The notes under the pieces: generated by a model
Seen by the model: only the letters and a program-made list of their open reading frames with translations
What the model was told of the DNA's origin: nothing
Database searches by the model: none
Program-made: the position numbers and the translations under genes
Shown: piece after piece, positions 8,801-15,336 of the stretch
Layout of the letters: each line of letters starts with the position of its first letter
Numbering within the stretch: the stretch's first letter is position 1
DNA from: a virus
Virus record (IMG/VR): IMGVR_UViG_3300046519_000303
Span: 1-23,056 of that record
DNA length: 23,056 nucleotides
Reading direction: 5' to 3' (one strand)

Positions 8801-9002
8801 GGAGCCGCCGCCCAAGCCAGTGGCCCCTAAGTACGAGCAGAAGGTGGAGATCCATGCACCGATTTCGCTGACCGTTCAGGGGGATGTGAAAGATCCGCAA
8901 CAGTTGATGCGTGAGCTGGAACCCATGATTCAGCGGGTCATGCGCGACTCGGCGCAGCAGGCGCAGCGCACCAATCTGTTTGATGCTCCGCATGTCGAAT
9001 AA
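5832..9002 (+). CDS. T: Tail tape measure protein
   Basis: 1056-aa tape measure that sets tail length. Residues 1-110 are a charged, helical N-terminus. A conserved tape-measure core follows from about residue 130 (MPIKVSADYGAIIRDIAIKA) to about 410. A hydrophobic helix lies near residues 495-521 (VVSGVAAVVAGFLALRAVV), and a Gly/Ala-zipper membrane-active stretch at about 663-718. Residues about 759-890 are a low-complexity Pro/Ala/Leu/Val-rich linker with repeated APLLPRAPV units. The C-terminal 60 residues (ISLTVQGDVKDPQQLMRELEP) are the conserved tape-measure tail. The start is ATG 5832 with a weak GGGG upstream. gpU follows after 9 nt. The family call is firm; the proline-rich insert is unusual. 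Confidence 0.93.
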   Translation: MSDLKLGLVIGGAVSSSVGKAFKDVESRIQALDDKGAKARILQSTIGETIKLRDEWKKAHDTGQAGASTLLSRLNANLASLKAQGVEAGRLGRAYEAMGRKARAAELQAKGRRQMEEGRDGLKSTAGQAVAATAVAVMPIKVSADYGAIIRDIAIKAGIANSPQEAQMSQTIVKTSRDTGMARNDVAEVVNALVGAGMDLKQAIDYAPSAAKFVVGQGADGADTAKMINALGQNAKITDPKVMQQALEAIAYQGQAGSFEAADMAKWFPEMLAGMGKLGITGMDSVTQLGALLQVQMKTAGGADEAANNLKNWMEKIGSGDTVKAYKDVGIDYEASMQSGMQKGMSTLESSFALAQRYIQATDPKKAAAMAEATAKISKEADPVKAQAMINALEQALRTGDLFADMQVKGALTAFMQNKNLYEQLKNDSRAASGILDKNLDERRDASAQRWKEVGQSMDDALRSVGDALAPMTDAMATGITTVTRGLSQLTDESPKVVSGVAAVVAGFLALRAVVNTVKIGRGLMNLGRGTLMGNPNIPQKVIVMNPASGGGPDLGGADAERKKRGRRERVGAPSPGTPEPAAKPRMRVYAGADLSKAHKPLSGWKPPTTVPRVEPVAATPKPAGVGTSSKVAGSGTVVYALLDAGMKAKETYDTATTQDQKAEGYGEAAGGFAGTLAGAAAGAAIGSMVPVIGTIVGGVLGGYLGSLGGDAAGGFLGKKMFGGDESLKQMPVAGPLMMADAGKSIPPVLDDVAQSFKTPAPAPLLLARPPMDPRPVAQVDKAPVMPAPVPLAPLLPRAPVPAPVLSVSVPPAPLLPRAPVVAPVEQRPVAPMEKVPGVLAPILSVPPAPLLPQPPVLPVPAPPLPRLRVVVPMDQRPVAKTDPVPTPVAQRPKGEKEAAPVPLAPVKAERSATRSEGVNPVVSVMAPKPAVPAINMLLPERSADDQAQARPSVTHNAAQVPDGPKLGDVARALTAKPAVATPSPIILKPEPPPKPVAPKYEQKVEIHAPISLTVQGDVKDPQQLMRELEPMIQRVMRDSAQQAQRTNLFDAPHVE
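8208..8391 (+). repeat. In-frame direct repeats in the tape measure gene (APLLPRAPV units)
   Basis: GCGCCGCTGTTGCCCCGGGC occurs at about 8208 and again 60 bp later at about 8268. A third, diverged copy (GCGCCGCTGTTGCCCC) lies at about 8376-8391. The units encode proline-rich APLLPRAPV/APLLPQPPV. Expansion or loss of these 60-bp units would change tape length in frame. Confidence 0.75.
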
Positions 9003-9011
9003 GGAGGCGTA

Positions 9012-9857
9012 ATGCCCTATATGGAACAGTTGCAATCTGGCCTGAAGTACCTGGCGTCAGCCGGAGAAACAGGGCGCCGGAGTTTGGACGGCATGCTTGG
9101 CCCGGTGAACGGCGCGATCGGGGAAATCACCGGCGCGGCGTCTGAGCTGGAGGGGCTGCCGATTGTGGGGCCGGCGGTGGGGGCCAAGCTCCAGCGGGTC
9201 ATGCGCGGGGTGAACGCCGCGCAGGCCAAGGTCGGCGCGGTGGTCTCCAAATACAACAGCGCCGCCCGGGCCGTGTCGCAGATCGATGAGCGCATGGGGG
9301 TACTCAAGGAGCAGGCCGCCAAAGCCAGTACCGCGATTAACAAGATTGCCGGCAAGGTCAGCCCGTCGCTGTCCAACATTGTGCCGACCTCTTCTTTCGC
9401 GGCGGACAAGACGCCCGCCGTCGAGGCGGTGAAGGCGTTCCCCCATCTGTTGATCATGCAGCCGCTGACCGCCAAGTCAGAGCCGTATTACTTCAACCTG
9501 GACACCGCCGCATTTGACGAGTTGAGCCGTTCCAGCGACTTCCGTTGGGCCTCGCAGGAGCGGTTGACGCGGCGGCCGGCCCAGCAGGCGGTTGGCTTGG
9601 GCGAAGAGAAATTGACGCTCAAAGGTTCGATTTTCCCGGGCTTCAAAGGCGGCATCAAGCAACTGGACACCCTGCGCAGCATTGGCGGCAAGCTGGCGCC
9701 CCTGTCCTTGACGACGGGCTATGGCGCCGTGCTGGGCAGCTGGTGCCTTAAAAGCGTTCAGGAAGACCAAAGCGCGCTGCTGCAGGGCGGTATCCCGCGC
9801 AAGCAGGGCTTTACCTTGGAGTTTGTGCGTTATGGCGACGACCTGCAGAACATCTGA
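9012..9857 (+). CDS. U: Tail protein gpU with long N-terminal extension
   Basis: 281 aa. The C-terminal half (from about residue 145, FPHLLIMQPLTAKSEPYYF, to the end) is the Phage_P2_GpU domain, including LTLKGSIFPGFKGG and a terminal GFTLEFVRYGDDLQ. P2 gpU is only about 159 aa and is thought to be involved in tail completion. The first about 140 residues are extra: an Ala/Gly-rich, helical, possibly coiled-coil segment (AVSQIDERMGVLKEQAAK) with no family I recognise. AAGGAGG precedes ATG 9012. gpX overlaps its 3' end by 26 nt. Confidence 0.9.
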   Translation: MPYMEQLQSGLKYLASAGETGRRSLDGMLGPVNGAIGEITGAASELEGLPIVGPAVGAKLQRVMRGVNAAQAKVGAVVSKYNSAARAVSQIDERMGVLKEQAAKASTAINKIAGKVSPSLSNIVPTSSFAADKTPAVEAVKAFPHLLIMQPLTAKSEPYYFNLDTAAFDELSRSSDFRWASQERLTRRPAQQAVGLGEEKLTLKGSIFPGFKGGIKQLDTLRSIGGKLAPLSLTTGYGAVLGSWCLKSVQEDQSALLQGGIPRKQGFTLEFVRYGDDLQNI

Positions 9858-10038
9858 CGGGGATCTGCTCGACACCCTTTGTTATGACTTTTACGGCCAT
9901 CTAAACGGGTCAGTCGAGGCTGTGCTTGAGGCGAACCAAGGGCTTGCCGATGAGGCCCAGCCATTCCGTGCCGGCGTCCTGATCCGCTTGCCTGATCTGC
10001 CGGAACCTTCTGATGGCACCGTGATGCTGTGGGATTAA
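9832..10038 (+). CDS. X: Tail protein X (LysM-like)
   Basis: 68 aa, matching P2 gpX (67 aa). After a short leader it reads TSDGDLLDTLCYDFYGHLNG, then VLEANQGLADEAQPFRAG and a terminal IRLPDLPEP, a LysM-like fold thought to bind peptidoglycan or sit at the baseplate hub. The start is set at ATG 9832 because GGAG at 9818-9821 is correctly spaced and this gives the family length; it overlaps gpU by 26 nt. Order U-X-D is as in P2. Confidence 0.9.
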   Translation: MATTCRTSDGDLLDTLCYDFYGHLNGSVEAVLEANQGLADEAQPFRAGVLIRLPDLPEPSDGTVMLWD

Positions 10039-10044
10039 CCCGGC

Positions 10045-10056
10045 GTTACGCGTAAC
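10045..10056. other. 12-bp perfect palindrome between X and D
   Basis: GTTACGCGTAAC is self-complementary over 12 bp and sits in the 71-bp gap between the gpX stop and gpD start, just before a terminator-like hairpin. It may be chance or a protein-binding site; no function is claimed. Confidence 0.35.
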
Positions 10057-10072
10057 CACGCTTAGTCACCTG

Positions 10073-10096
10073 ACCCCGCTGATGCGGGGTTTCTTA
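10073..10096 (+). terminator. Hairpin between gpX and gpD (weak terminator)
   Basis: ACCCCGC (10073-10079) pairs with GCGGGGT (10084-10090) across a TGAT loop, followed by an interrupted T-tract (TTCTTATT). The weak tract suggests attenuation rather than full termination. Confidence 0.6.
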
Positions 10097-10109
10097 TTCT
10101 GGACTCCCC

Positions 10110-11153
10110 ATGACACCACTGTTTCGCGTCGTTGCCGATGGTAAGGACATCACGGCCTTGATCAACGATCGGCTGCTGTTGCTGCGCACCACCGACAAGC
10201 CCGGGATCGACTCGGATGAATTCGAGTTGCGGATTGATGACCGTGATGGCGAGGTCGCGTTGCCCAGCCGCGGTGCCAACATCGAGCTGTACCTGGGCTA
10301 TGAGGGGCAGCGCTTGACCCGTGTCGGTCAGTACACCATTGATGAAATCGAAGTCTCTGGTCCCCCTGACACCATGGTTCTGCGCGGCAAAGCCAGTGAC
10401 ATGCGCGGCAGCGGCAAGACCACCCGCAGCGGCAGTTGGGAGGACGTGCCGCTGTCCAAGATTGTCAGCGATATCGCGCAGCGCAATGGCTGGAAGCCGG
10501 TGTGCAACGTGACCACCAAAGTGCCCCGGGTCGACCAGCTCGGCGAATCCGATTTCAATTTCATCACGCGCCTGGCGAAGCAATACGACTGCACGGCCAA
10601 GGTGGCCGACGGCAAGCTGTTGATCATGCCGCGACAGGACGGATTGAGCGCATCCGGCAAGGTGCTGGGGGTCGTCAGCATTACCCGCCGCGACGTCAGT
10701 CGCTGGCAGTTTCGCCTTGGCGATCGCACGACCCACAAAGCCGTCTCGACCAAACACCAGGACATGAAGACCGGCAAATTGTCCGTGGTCACCCTGGACA
10801 ATGCCGACGCGCCCGATGGCCTGCCGCCGGTCCATAGCGACCGACATATCTACCCCAACAAAAGCGCCGCCCAGCAGGCCGCTAAGGCGCGCCTGGCAGC
10901 GTTCAACCGTTCCACGGCCGCCGTGCGCCTGGAGATGCCGGGGCGCACTGACTTGTTTGCAGAAATGCAGCTGAGTGCCACGGGCTTCAAGGTCGGCCTT
11001 GATGGCGAGTATCTGGTGGACTCGGTGGAACAGGTGTTCACCCAGTCGGGCTGGAGCACCACGGCGGAATGCAACGGCGGCAAGAAGGGCAAGGCCCAGG
11101 CCAAAGGCAAGCCGAAGAAAGAAACGAAGCCGCTCAAGGTCGAGCAGCTGTAA
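10110..11153 (+). CDS. D: Tail hub protein / late control protein D
   Basis: 347 aa, against 387 aa for P2 gpD, a gp27-like tail hub protein historically called late control D. Recognisable parts are the N-terminal FRVVADGKDITALINDRLL and SDEFELRIDDRDGEVALPSRG, a central ESDFNFITRLAKQYDCTAKV, and FNRSTAAVRLEMPGRTDL. The C-terminus is a Lys-rich tail (KKGKAQAKGKPKKETKP) of unclear role. The start is ATG 10110 behind a weak GGA. It closes the P2-type tail cluster and is followed by a terminator and then the lysis genes. Confidence 0.92.
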   Translation: MTPLFRVVADGKDITALINDRLLLLRTTDKPGIDSDEFELRIDDRDGEVALPSRGANIELYLGYEGQRLTRVGQYTIDEIEVSGPPDTMVLRGKASDMRGSGKTTRSGSWEDVPLSKIVSDIAQRNGWKPVCNVTTKVPRVDQLGESDFNFITRLAKQYDCTAKVADGKLLIMPRQDGLSASGKVLGVVSITRRDVSRWQFRLGDRTTHKAVSTKHQDMKTGKLSVVTLDNADAPDGLPPVHSDRHIYPNKSAAQQAAKARLAAFNRSTAAVRLEMPGRTDLFAEMQLSATGFKVGLDGEYLVDSVEQVFTQSGWSTTAECNGGKKGKAQAKGKPKKETKPLKVEQL

Positions 11154-11165
11154 CCCCCACTCCCC

Positions 11166-11191
11166 GGACCGCCATTGAGCGGCCTTTTTTT
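11166..11191 (+). terminator. Rho-independent terminator after gpD
   Basis: A GG-A-CCGC / GCGG-CC hairpin (11166-11184, one bulged A) is followed by TTTTTTT (11185-11191). It separates gpD from the lysis cassette. Confidence 0.75.
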
Positions 11192-11207
11192 GTCTGGAGT
11201 TTCACCC

Positions 11208-11858
11208 ATGCCTATCACCGAGGCGCAACTGTTGCGCATCCTCCCCAATGCCCGCCCCGTCGCGGGCATTTTTGTGCCGGCGCTCAATCGCGCCATGGCG
11301 CGCTATGACATCAGCACCCCGGCGCGCCAGGCGGCTTTTCTGGCGCAGGTCGGGCACGAGTCGGGGCAGCTCCGATCGCTGAGCGAAAGCCTGTACTACA
11401 AGGACGCCACGCGCGTGGCGCAGTTGTTCAAGTACGGTTTCGACCTGAATCACAACGGCCGCGTCGATCCCGCCGAGGTGCGCGATGCCGAAGCGTATTT
11501 GCGCAATAGCGAGAAGCTGGCCAACCGCGTTTATGGCGGTCGTTACGGTAACGGCCCGGAAGCCTCGGGCGACGGTTTCAAGTACCGCGCGCGGGGCCTG
11601 ATCGGCATTACCTTTCGCGACAACTACCGCTTGTGCGGCAAGGCTCTTGGCGTGCCCCTGGTCGAGCAACCCGAGCTGCTCGTGCAACCGGAATATGCCG
11701 CGCTGTCGGCGGCCTGGTTCTGGTGGGATCGGGGCTTGAATGACAAGGCCGACCTCGGGCTGTTCGATGGCATCAGCAGTGTGATCAACGGCGGCGGCAA
11801 TGGCCGGGCAGAGCGCCGCGAGCTTTGGGCCACGGCCAAGGCGGTGCTATGCGCCTGA
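11208..11858 (+). CDS. Endolysin, glycoside hydrolase family 19 (chitinase-like)
   Basis: 216-aa peptidoglycan-degrading enzyme. The family's catalytic Glu is in AQVGHESGQL (E51). The later YRARGLIGITFRDNY segment matches the conserved GRGLIQLTGRxNY motif, followed by AAWFWWDRGLND and INGGGNG. No signal peptide or membrane segment is visible, so release should depend on a holin, which is not visible in this window. ATG 11208 is preferred over an in-frame upstream start at 11175 because GGAG at 11196-11199 is well spaced. Rz overlaps its 3' end by 10 nt. Confidence 0.9.
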   Translation: MPITEAQLLRILPNARPVAGIFVPALNRAMARYDISTPARQAAFLAQVGHESGQLRSLSESLYYKDATRVAQLFKYGFDLNHNGRVDPAEVRDAEAYLRNSEKLANRVYGGRYGNGPEASGDGFKYRARGLIGITFRDNYRLCGKALGVPLVEQPELLVQPEYAALSAAWFWWDRGLNDKADLGLFDGISSVINGGGNGRAERRELWATAKAVLCA

Positions 11859-12388
11859 TCGATCTTATACCGCCGACGCTGCGCGTCTGGGCGGTGGCCC
11901 TGGTGCTGCTGGCGATCGCCGGCGCAGCTGCTGGCGGCGCCTGGGTGGCGCAAGACTGGCGGTATGGCAAGGAACTGGCCGAGCAGGCAGGCAAGGTCGA
12001 TAAGGCGGCGCTGAAGCGTGCCGAGGATGTCCTGGCCGAACTGGCGATCGAGCAGCGCAAGCGGCTGGCCCTGGAGTCCCGCCTGAAGGCCAACGACGAA
12101 ACCCACCACAAGGAATTGTCCGATGCGAAGAACACTCAGCGACGCCTGTCTGATCGCCTTGCCACTGCTGATGTGCGGTTGTCAGTCCTACTTGCCGCCG
12201 AACCCGCCGGTGGTGTCGGGCCGCCAGCCGCTGCCGGCACCGGCGGCGTGGTTTATGGAGCCACACGCGCCCAACTTGACCCCGCGCATGCTCAACGAAT
12301 TATCGGCATCACCGATGACGGCGACCAAGGACTGATCGCCTTGGCGGCCTGTCAGGCGTATGCCAAAGAAGTCTCAACACCGAAGTGA
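11849..12388 (+). CDS. Spanin inner-membrane subunit (Rz-like)
   Basis: 179 aa. A single N-terminal transmembrane helix (about residues 10-32, VWAVALVLLAIAGAAAGGAW) is followed by a long charged helical periplasmic domain (KELAEQAGKVDKAALKRAED) and a C-terminal region. This is the i-spanin layout, which bridges the inner membrane to the outer-membrane lipoprotein Rz1 to disrupt the outer membrane in the last step of lysis. ATG 11849 lies inside the endolysin gene's last codons. Rz1 is nested in another frame at 12123-12335, strong support for the assignment. Confidence 0.88.
   Translation: MRLIDLIPPTLRVWAVALVLLAIAGAAAGGAWVAQDWRYGKELAEQAGKVDKAALKRAEDVLAELAIEQRKRLALESRLKANDETHHKELSDAKNTQRRLSDRLATADVRLSVLLAAEPAGGVGPPAAAGTGGVVYGATRAQLDPAHAQRIIGITDDGDQGLIALAACQAYAKEVSTPK
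12123..12335 (+). CDS. Spanin outer-membrane lipoprotein (Rz1-like), nested in Rz
   Basis: 70 aa, wholly inside the Rz gene in a different frame. It starts MRRTLSDACLIALPLLMCGC, a signal peptide with a lipobox-like M-C-G-C ending at Cys20. The short proline-rich mature part (QSYLPPNPPVV, PLPAPA) is typical of Rz1 o-spanins. It would be lipidated and anchored in the outer membrane, where it pairs with Rz. Confidence 0.85.
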   Translation: MRRTLSDACLIALPLLMCGCQSYLPPNPPVVSGRQPLPAPAAWFMEPHAPNLTPRMLNELSASPMTATKD

Positions 12389-12505
12389 AAAAGAGCGACC
12401 GGAGTGGATGCGTCAACATTCAACCCGGCCGCCGTCCCTGCAGAAGGTCCCTGCAAGTCCAGCCAAGGCTCTTGCTCCGTGCACAAAGCGCGGCGAGCCT
12501 AGCAC

Positions 12506-12521
12506 CTGTTTATCCATACAG
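12506..12521. promoter_or_regulatory. LexA (SOS) box upstream of the methylase
   Basis: CTGTTTATCCATACAG fits the CTGT-N8-ACAG LexA core perfectly, and the flanking TA on the right also fits the 20-mer consensus. The right half resembles the E. coli sulA box. It ends 17 nt before ATG 12539, where a bound repressor would cover the transcription start. I see no equally clear -35/-10 pair. It suggests DNA-damage control of the downstream methylase. Confidence 0.7.
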
Positions 12522-12538
12522 TAAAGGTCTTGCTCTCT

Positions 12539-13333
12539 ATGTCTACACCCATCATCCCTTGGATGGGCGGCAAACGCCGCCTGGCCGATCGCCTCATTCC
12601 GCTTTTTCCGCCACACGAATGCTACGTCGAAGTCTTTGCCGGCGGCGCCGCCTTGTACTTCATGCGGCCCCAAGCCGCGCCCGTCGAAGTCCTCAACGAT
12701 ATCAACGGCGACCTGGTCACGCTGTACCGCGTCGTGCAGAACCATCTTGAGGAGTTTGTGCGCCAGTTCAAATGGGCGCTGAGCTCGCGCCTGGTGTTCG
12801 AATGGCAGAAGATGACCCGCCCTGAAACCCTCACCGACATCCAGCGCGCCGCTCGATTCTTCTACCTGCAGCATCATGCGTTCGCCGGCAAGGTCACCGG
12901 GCAGACCTTCGGTACTGCGACCACTGGCCCAGCCATCAATCTGCTGCGGATCGAGGAAAACCTGTCGGCTGCCTGGCAGCGCCTGTCCGGCACCTATGTC
13001 GAAAATCTCCCGTGGCTGGAATGCGCCGAACGCTACGACCGTGCCCATACTTTTCACTACATGGACCCGCCTTACTGGCAGACTGCCGGCTATGGGGTGG
13101 ATTTTCCCTTCGAGAACTATGAGCGGATGGCCGACTTCATGCGCAGCTGCAAAGGCAAGGTGATGGTCAGCATCAACGATCATCCGGACATCAGGCGAGT
13201 GTTCGAAGGCTTTCACTTTGAGACGCTGGATATCCGCTATTGCAACACCAATCAGCGGCAGGGCCAGGCTGAAGTGAGTGGTGAACTGTTGATTATGAAC
13301 TGGGAGCCGGCAGCGTTAGGTGGGCTATTTTAA
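12539..13333 (+). CDS. DNA adenine methylase (D12 / Dam class)
   Basis: 264 aa N6-adenine methyltransferase. PWMGGKR (residues 7-13) and EVFAGGAALYF (31-41) form the S-adenosylmethionine site, followed by NDINGDL (53-59). The catalytic motif is DPPY (176-179). Order and length fit the MethyltransfD12 family. No cognate restriction enzyme is adjacent, so it looks like an orphan phage methylase for modifying phage DNA or affecting host expression. ATG 12539 is chosen because AAAGG at 12523-12527 precedes it and PWMGGKR then falls at the usual distance; an in-frame TTG at 12530 is less likely. A LexA box lies just upstream. Confidence 0.93.
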   Translation: MSTPIIPWMGGKRRLADRLIPLFPPHECYVEVFAGGAALYFMRPQAAPVEVLNDINGDLVTLYRVVQNHLEEFVRQFKWALSSRLVFEWQKMTRPETLTDIQRAARFFYLQHHAFAGKVTGQTFGTATTGPAINLLRIEENLSAAWQRLSGTYVENLPWLECAERYDRAHTFHYMDPPYWQTAGYGVDFPFENYERMADFMRSCKGKVMVSINDHPDIRRVFEGFHFETLDIRYCNTNQRQGQAEVSGELLIMNWEPAALGGLF

Positions 13334-13432
13334 CGTGCTGTCTTAAAATGCCCTTGCGTCTTATTACAAAAACGTTAAATAGTGTGCATCTATCGTGCTC
13401 CGGATTTGTAGAGGAGGCGAAGTAAGTACCTT

Positions 13433-13460
13433 TTGACATTAACAATGCCCAAATGACAAT
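13433..13460 (+). promoter_or_regulatory. Sigma70-type promoter for the 313-aa gene
   Basis: A perfect TTGACA (13433-13438), a 16-nt spacer and GACAAT (13455-13460) face the downstream gene. Its presence in an AT-rich gap shows that the cargo gene can be expressed independently of phage late transcription. Confidence 0.6.
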
Positions 13461-13462
13461 CG

Positions 13463-13479
13463 AAAATTTTTCAAATTTT
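13463..13479. promoter_or_regulatory. Inverted repeat at promoter +1 region, possible operator
   Basis: AAAATTT (13463-13469) and AAATTTT (13473-13479) form a 7-bp inverted repeat with a 3-nt centre. It lies directly after the -10 and before AGGAG (13480-13484). It could be an operator or a small hairpin near the ribosome-binding site; AT-richness makes chance possible. Confidence 0.35.
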
Positions 13480-13489
13480 AGGAGCTGGA

Positions 13490-14431
13490 GTGAAAAAAGT
13501 AGTCATCAGTCAGGATGAGCTTGAGCAGGCTAATGGTCAATTTCAGGAGTATATGCAATATGTCGAACGGCGGCTTTCTTCGAAGTATTTTGAGCCTGCA
13601 ATGGTATTGTTCAATATTGTGGATATTATCAAGGAAGATGGTTATGACATTGAGCTTGGTTCAGTGCGTGATGATGCTGCCATCAATGTTGAAAAATGGG
13701 TTAATGAGTTCTACGCTGAGCGCGGCCACATATCGTTCTGCTTTCCTGGTGTTGCGCATAAAGTTAATGGTGCGGTTTATCTCCTGAGAATGCCGGTCAA
13801 TCGCGTAAGTGAGATTATGCTCACTCAGGCTGTGATGGATCTTACGCAGTTGGCCGCTGATATGATAAGTCCCAAACAGCTTGAGCGGTTAGAAAGTGAT
13901 TATAATGATTTTTATAATTGCTATTATGATATGTCAAAATTTCATCCGACTGTGGTGACTCATTTGGAGAGCTCCGCTCAAAAAATTTACAGTGGGTCAG
14001 CTCATTTTGCGCTTTCAAGGTGGGAGTCTTTACATTTCGTAGAGAAGGCGATGAAAGAAGTGCTCTCCCCATTAGGGGTGAAATTTACTGGTTCGAACGG
14101 ACATGATATTCGTGGTGCTTTATATGATGAGTGGTTAGGAGCTGGCTTGTCACCACTACCGGTTCAGTTGTTGGAGGATGTGATGTGCAGCGCGAAAATT
14201 AGGTATGAAAAAACTCTACAGCCTTTTGACTCAACTTTAAGAGCTTACCATTCGGCTATACGACTCGGAGGGTTGATTGCAAAGCAGCTCCCATCAATTC
14301 CCGAAATGCATGAAGAATTATCTATGAAAGTGGGTGAGTTTTCACTGGACGCTGTTATGGCATTTTCACGACTTATTTTGGCTGTTGATCCGCAAGCAGG
14401 AAATTGGCCAAAAGTTAAATTACTAAAGTAG
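13490..14431 (+). CDS. Uncharacterised cargo protein with HEPN-like C-terminal half
   Basis: 313 aa; I do not recognise a named family. The N-terminal about 160 residues are helical and acidic with no clear motif. From about 170 to 265 the pattern resembles a HEPN helical domain: ALSRWESLHFVEKAMKEVL, then NGHDIRGAL, and later CSAKIRYEK. R177 to H182 forms an RX4H, though not at the canonical place. No signal peptide or membrane segment is seen. Translation starts at GTG 13490 behind AGGAG. Codon use is AT-rich, unlike the phage genes before it, which points to recent acquisition. It stands alone behind its own promoter, convergent with the PtuAB-like pair. A defence or phage-exclusion role is inferred from context only. 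Confidence 0.75.
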   Translation: MKKVVISQDELEQANGQFQEYMQYVERRLSSKYFEPAMVLFNIVDIIKEDGYDIELGSVRDDAAINVEKWVNEFYAERGHISFCFPGVAHKVNGAVYLLRMPVNRVSEIMLTQAVMDLTQLAADMISPKQLERLESDYNDFYNCYYDMSKFHPTVVTHLESSAQKIYSGSAHFALSRWESLHFVEKAMKEVLSPLGVKFTGSNGHDIRGALYDEWLGAGLSPLPVQLLEDVMCSAKIRYEKTLQPFDSTLRAYHSAIRLGGLIAKQLPSIPEMHEELSMKVGEFSLDAVMAFSRLILAVDPQAGNWPKVKLLK

Positions 14432-14433
14432 TT

Positions 14434-14553
14434 TTCAATGATCGTGAGGTGAAGGCTGACGCGCCTGCCGGGCCGTTGTTGGGGATGGACACGGCTGGCG
14501 CATTGCAAACCGTTGATGCAACGGATTTATATGATTTTCTGGAATGCGCTTGA
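14434..14553 (+). pseudogene. Short GC-rich reading-frame remnant between cargo genes
   Basis: The frame reads FNDREVKADAPAGPLLGMD and continues to a terminal TDLYDFLECA before the TGA at 14551-14553. It looks like the C-terminus of a protein whose beginning was replaced, or a tiny ORF from GTG 14449 (34 aa). Base composition returns abruptly to phage-like GC here. An opposite-strand frame (14415-14648, GTG start with AGGAAGAGGAG upstream) overlaps it, and I cannot tell which, if either, is real. The rest of the gap to 14703 shows no further gene. Confidence 0.3.
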
Positions 14554-14703
14554 AGCCCGACTTCCAAACGGATCGACGACCTCCAGTCTGGCCCGCCGGC
14601 GAGCTTGGTCACCAGGCACTCGCGCACCGCGTGCTGCTCGATTAACACGCAACTCCTCTTCCTGAATGCCTACGCCAACCATCCCCCCACCCAGCCTGGC
14701 GTC

Positions 14704-15336
14704 TCAGTGAGTTGCCACTTTTACCGCTAGCGGTATCACTTTTTTAATTTCATTACATGTTGCATCTGCACCGAGACTGTCAATAGACTCTAACAGCGAC
14801 TGCGTTAAAGTATCTCCAAAGCTCTCCCATTCGGCGTATGCAAAATCAAACCTGATCAGATCGCACATCATATAGGTGCTCTTTCCTTTGTGAGCATTTT
14901 TTACACGATATGTCTGTTGTTCTCCACAACGCACAATCTCGATGTGATCACTATACGTGTCGTAGTGGGGATGAATTATTGAAAACGCTTTGCCGGAGTC
15001 TGGGTAACTCATTTTAACTTTGCTCGTGAAAGGGTCCTTTTCACCTTTGGCAATATTACACTCTTTGCAAGAAAGTGCGAGGTTGTTTAGATCGAATAAG
15101 AATTGAGGATAAACAGATTTAGGAGCTATGTGTTCTATATCCCAAGTCATGCCATGTCTTTCTGTTTTTCGCTGCTGGCAATAACAGCAGCGAAATTTCA
15201 GGAGAGGCAAAAAATGCTCGCGTAAAACTTTGCGTAGACGAGAAATATCTCTTCCGTCAGAGTTCCATATATTATAATTGATGAGATCATAGCTATCTAT
15301 AAAATCTTGAGTCTGAGCATCATAAACTAGAGTCAT
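14704..15336 (-). CDS. ptuB: HNH endonuclease, PtuB-like (Septu-type defence)
   Basis: 210 aa. The HNH core is a zinc-ribbon type: C50-x2-C53, then DIEHIAPKS with H69, then NNLALSC with N85, then C90-x2-C93-N-x2-K. This pattern, with YPQFLFDLNNL between the two cysteine pairs, matches the TIGR02646-like HNH family that includes PtuB of Septu and of retron Ec78 systems. The start ATG overlaps the ATPase stop as ATGA (15333-15336), implying coupled translation. It is AT-rich relative to the tail genes. It is expected to be the nucleic-acid-cutting effector, controlled by the ATPase. No reverse transcriptase is present nearby, so this is Septu-like rather than retron-associated. Confidence 0.8.
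   Translation of the reverse strand: MTLVYDAQTQDFIDSYDLINYNIWNSDGRDISRLRKVLREHFLPLLKFRCCYCQQRKTERHGMTWDIEHIAPKSVYPQFLFDLNNLALSCKECNIAKGEKDPFTSKVKMSYPDSGKAFSIIHPHYDTYSDHIEIVRCGEQQTYRVKNAHKGKSTYMMCDLIRFDFAYAEWESFGDTLTQSLLESIDSLGADATCNEIKKVIPLAVKVATH

Noticed and set aside
1-13333. R-type tailocin (headless tail particle)
   Set aside because: The element ends in a tRNA att site and carries a methylase and defence cargo, which favours a prophage. Head genes would lie outside the window, so this is not fully excluded.
13463-13489. Possible toxin-antitoxin or regulatory RNA in the AT-rich leader
   Set aside because: Only a 7-bp AT inverted repeat is seen; no ORF or stable structured RNA.
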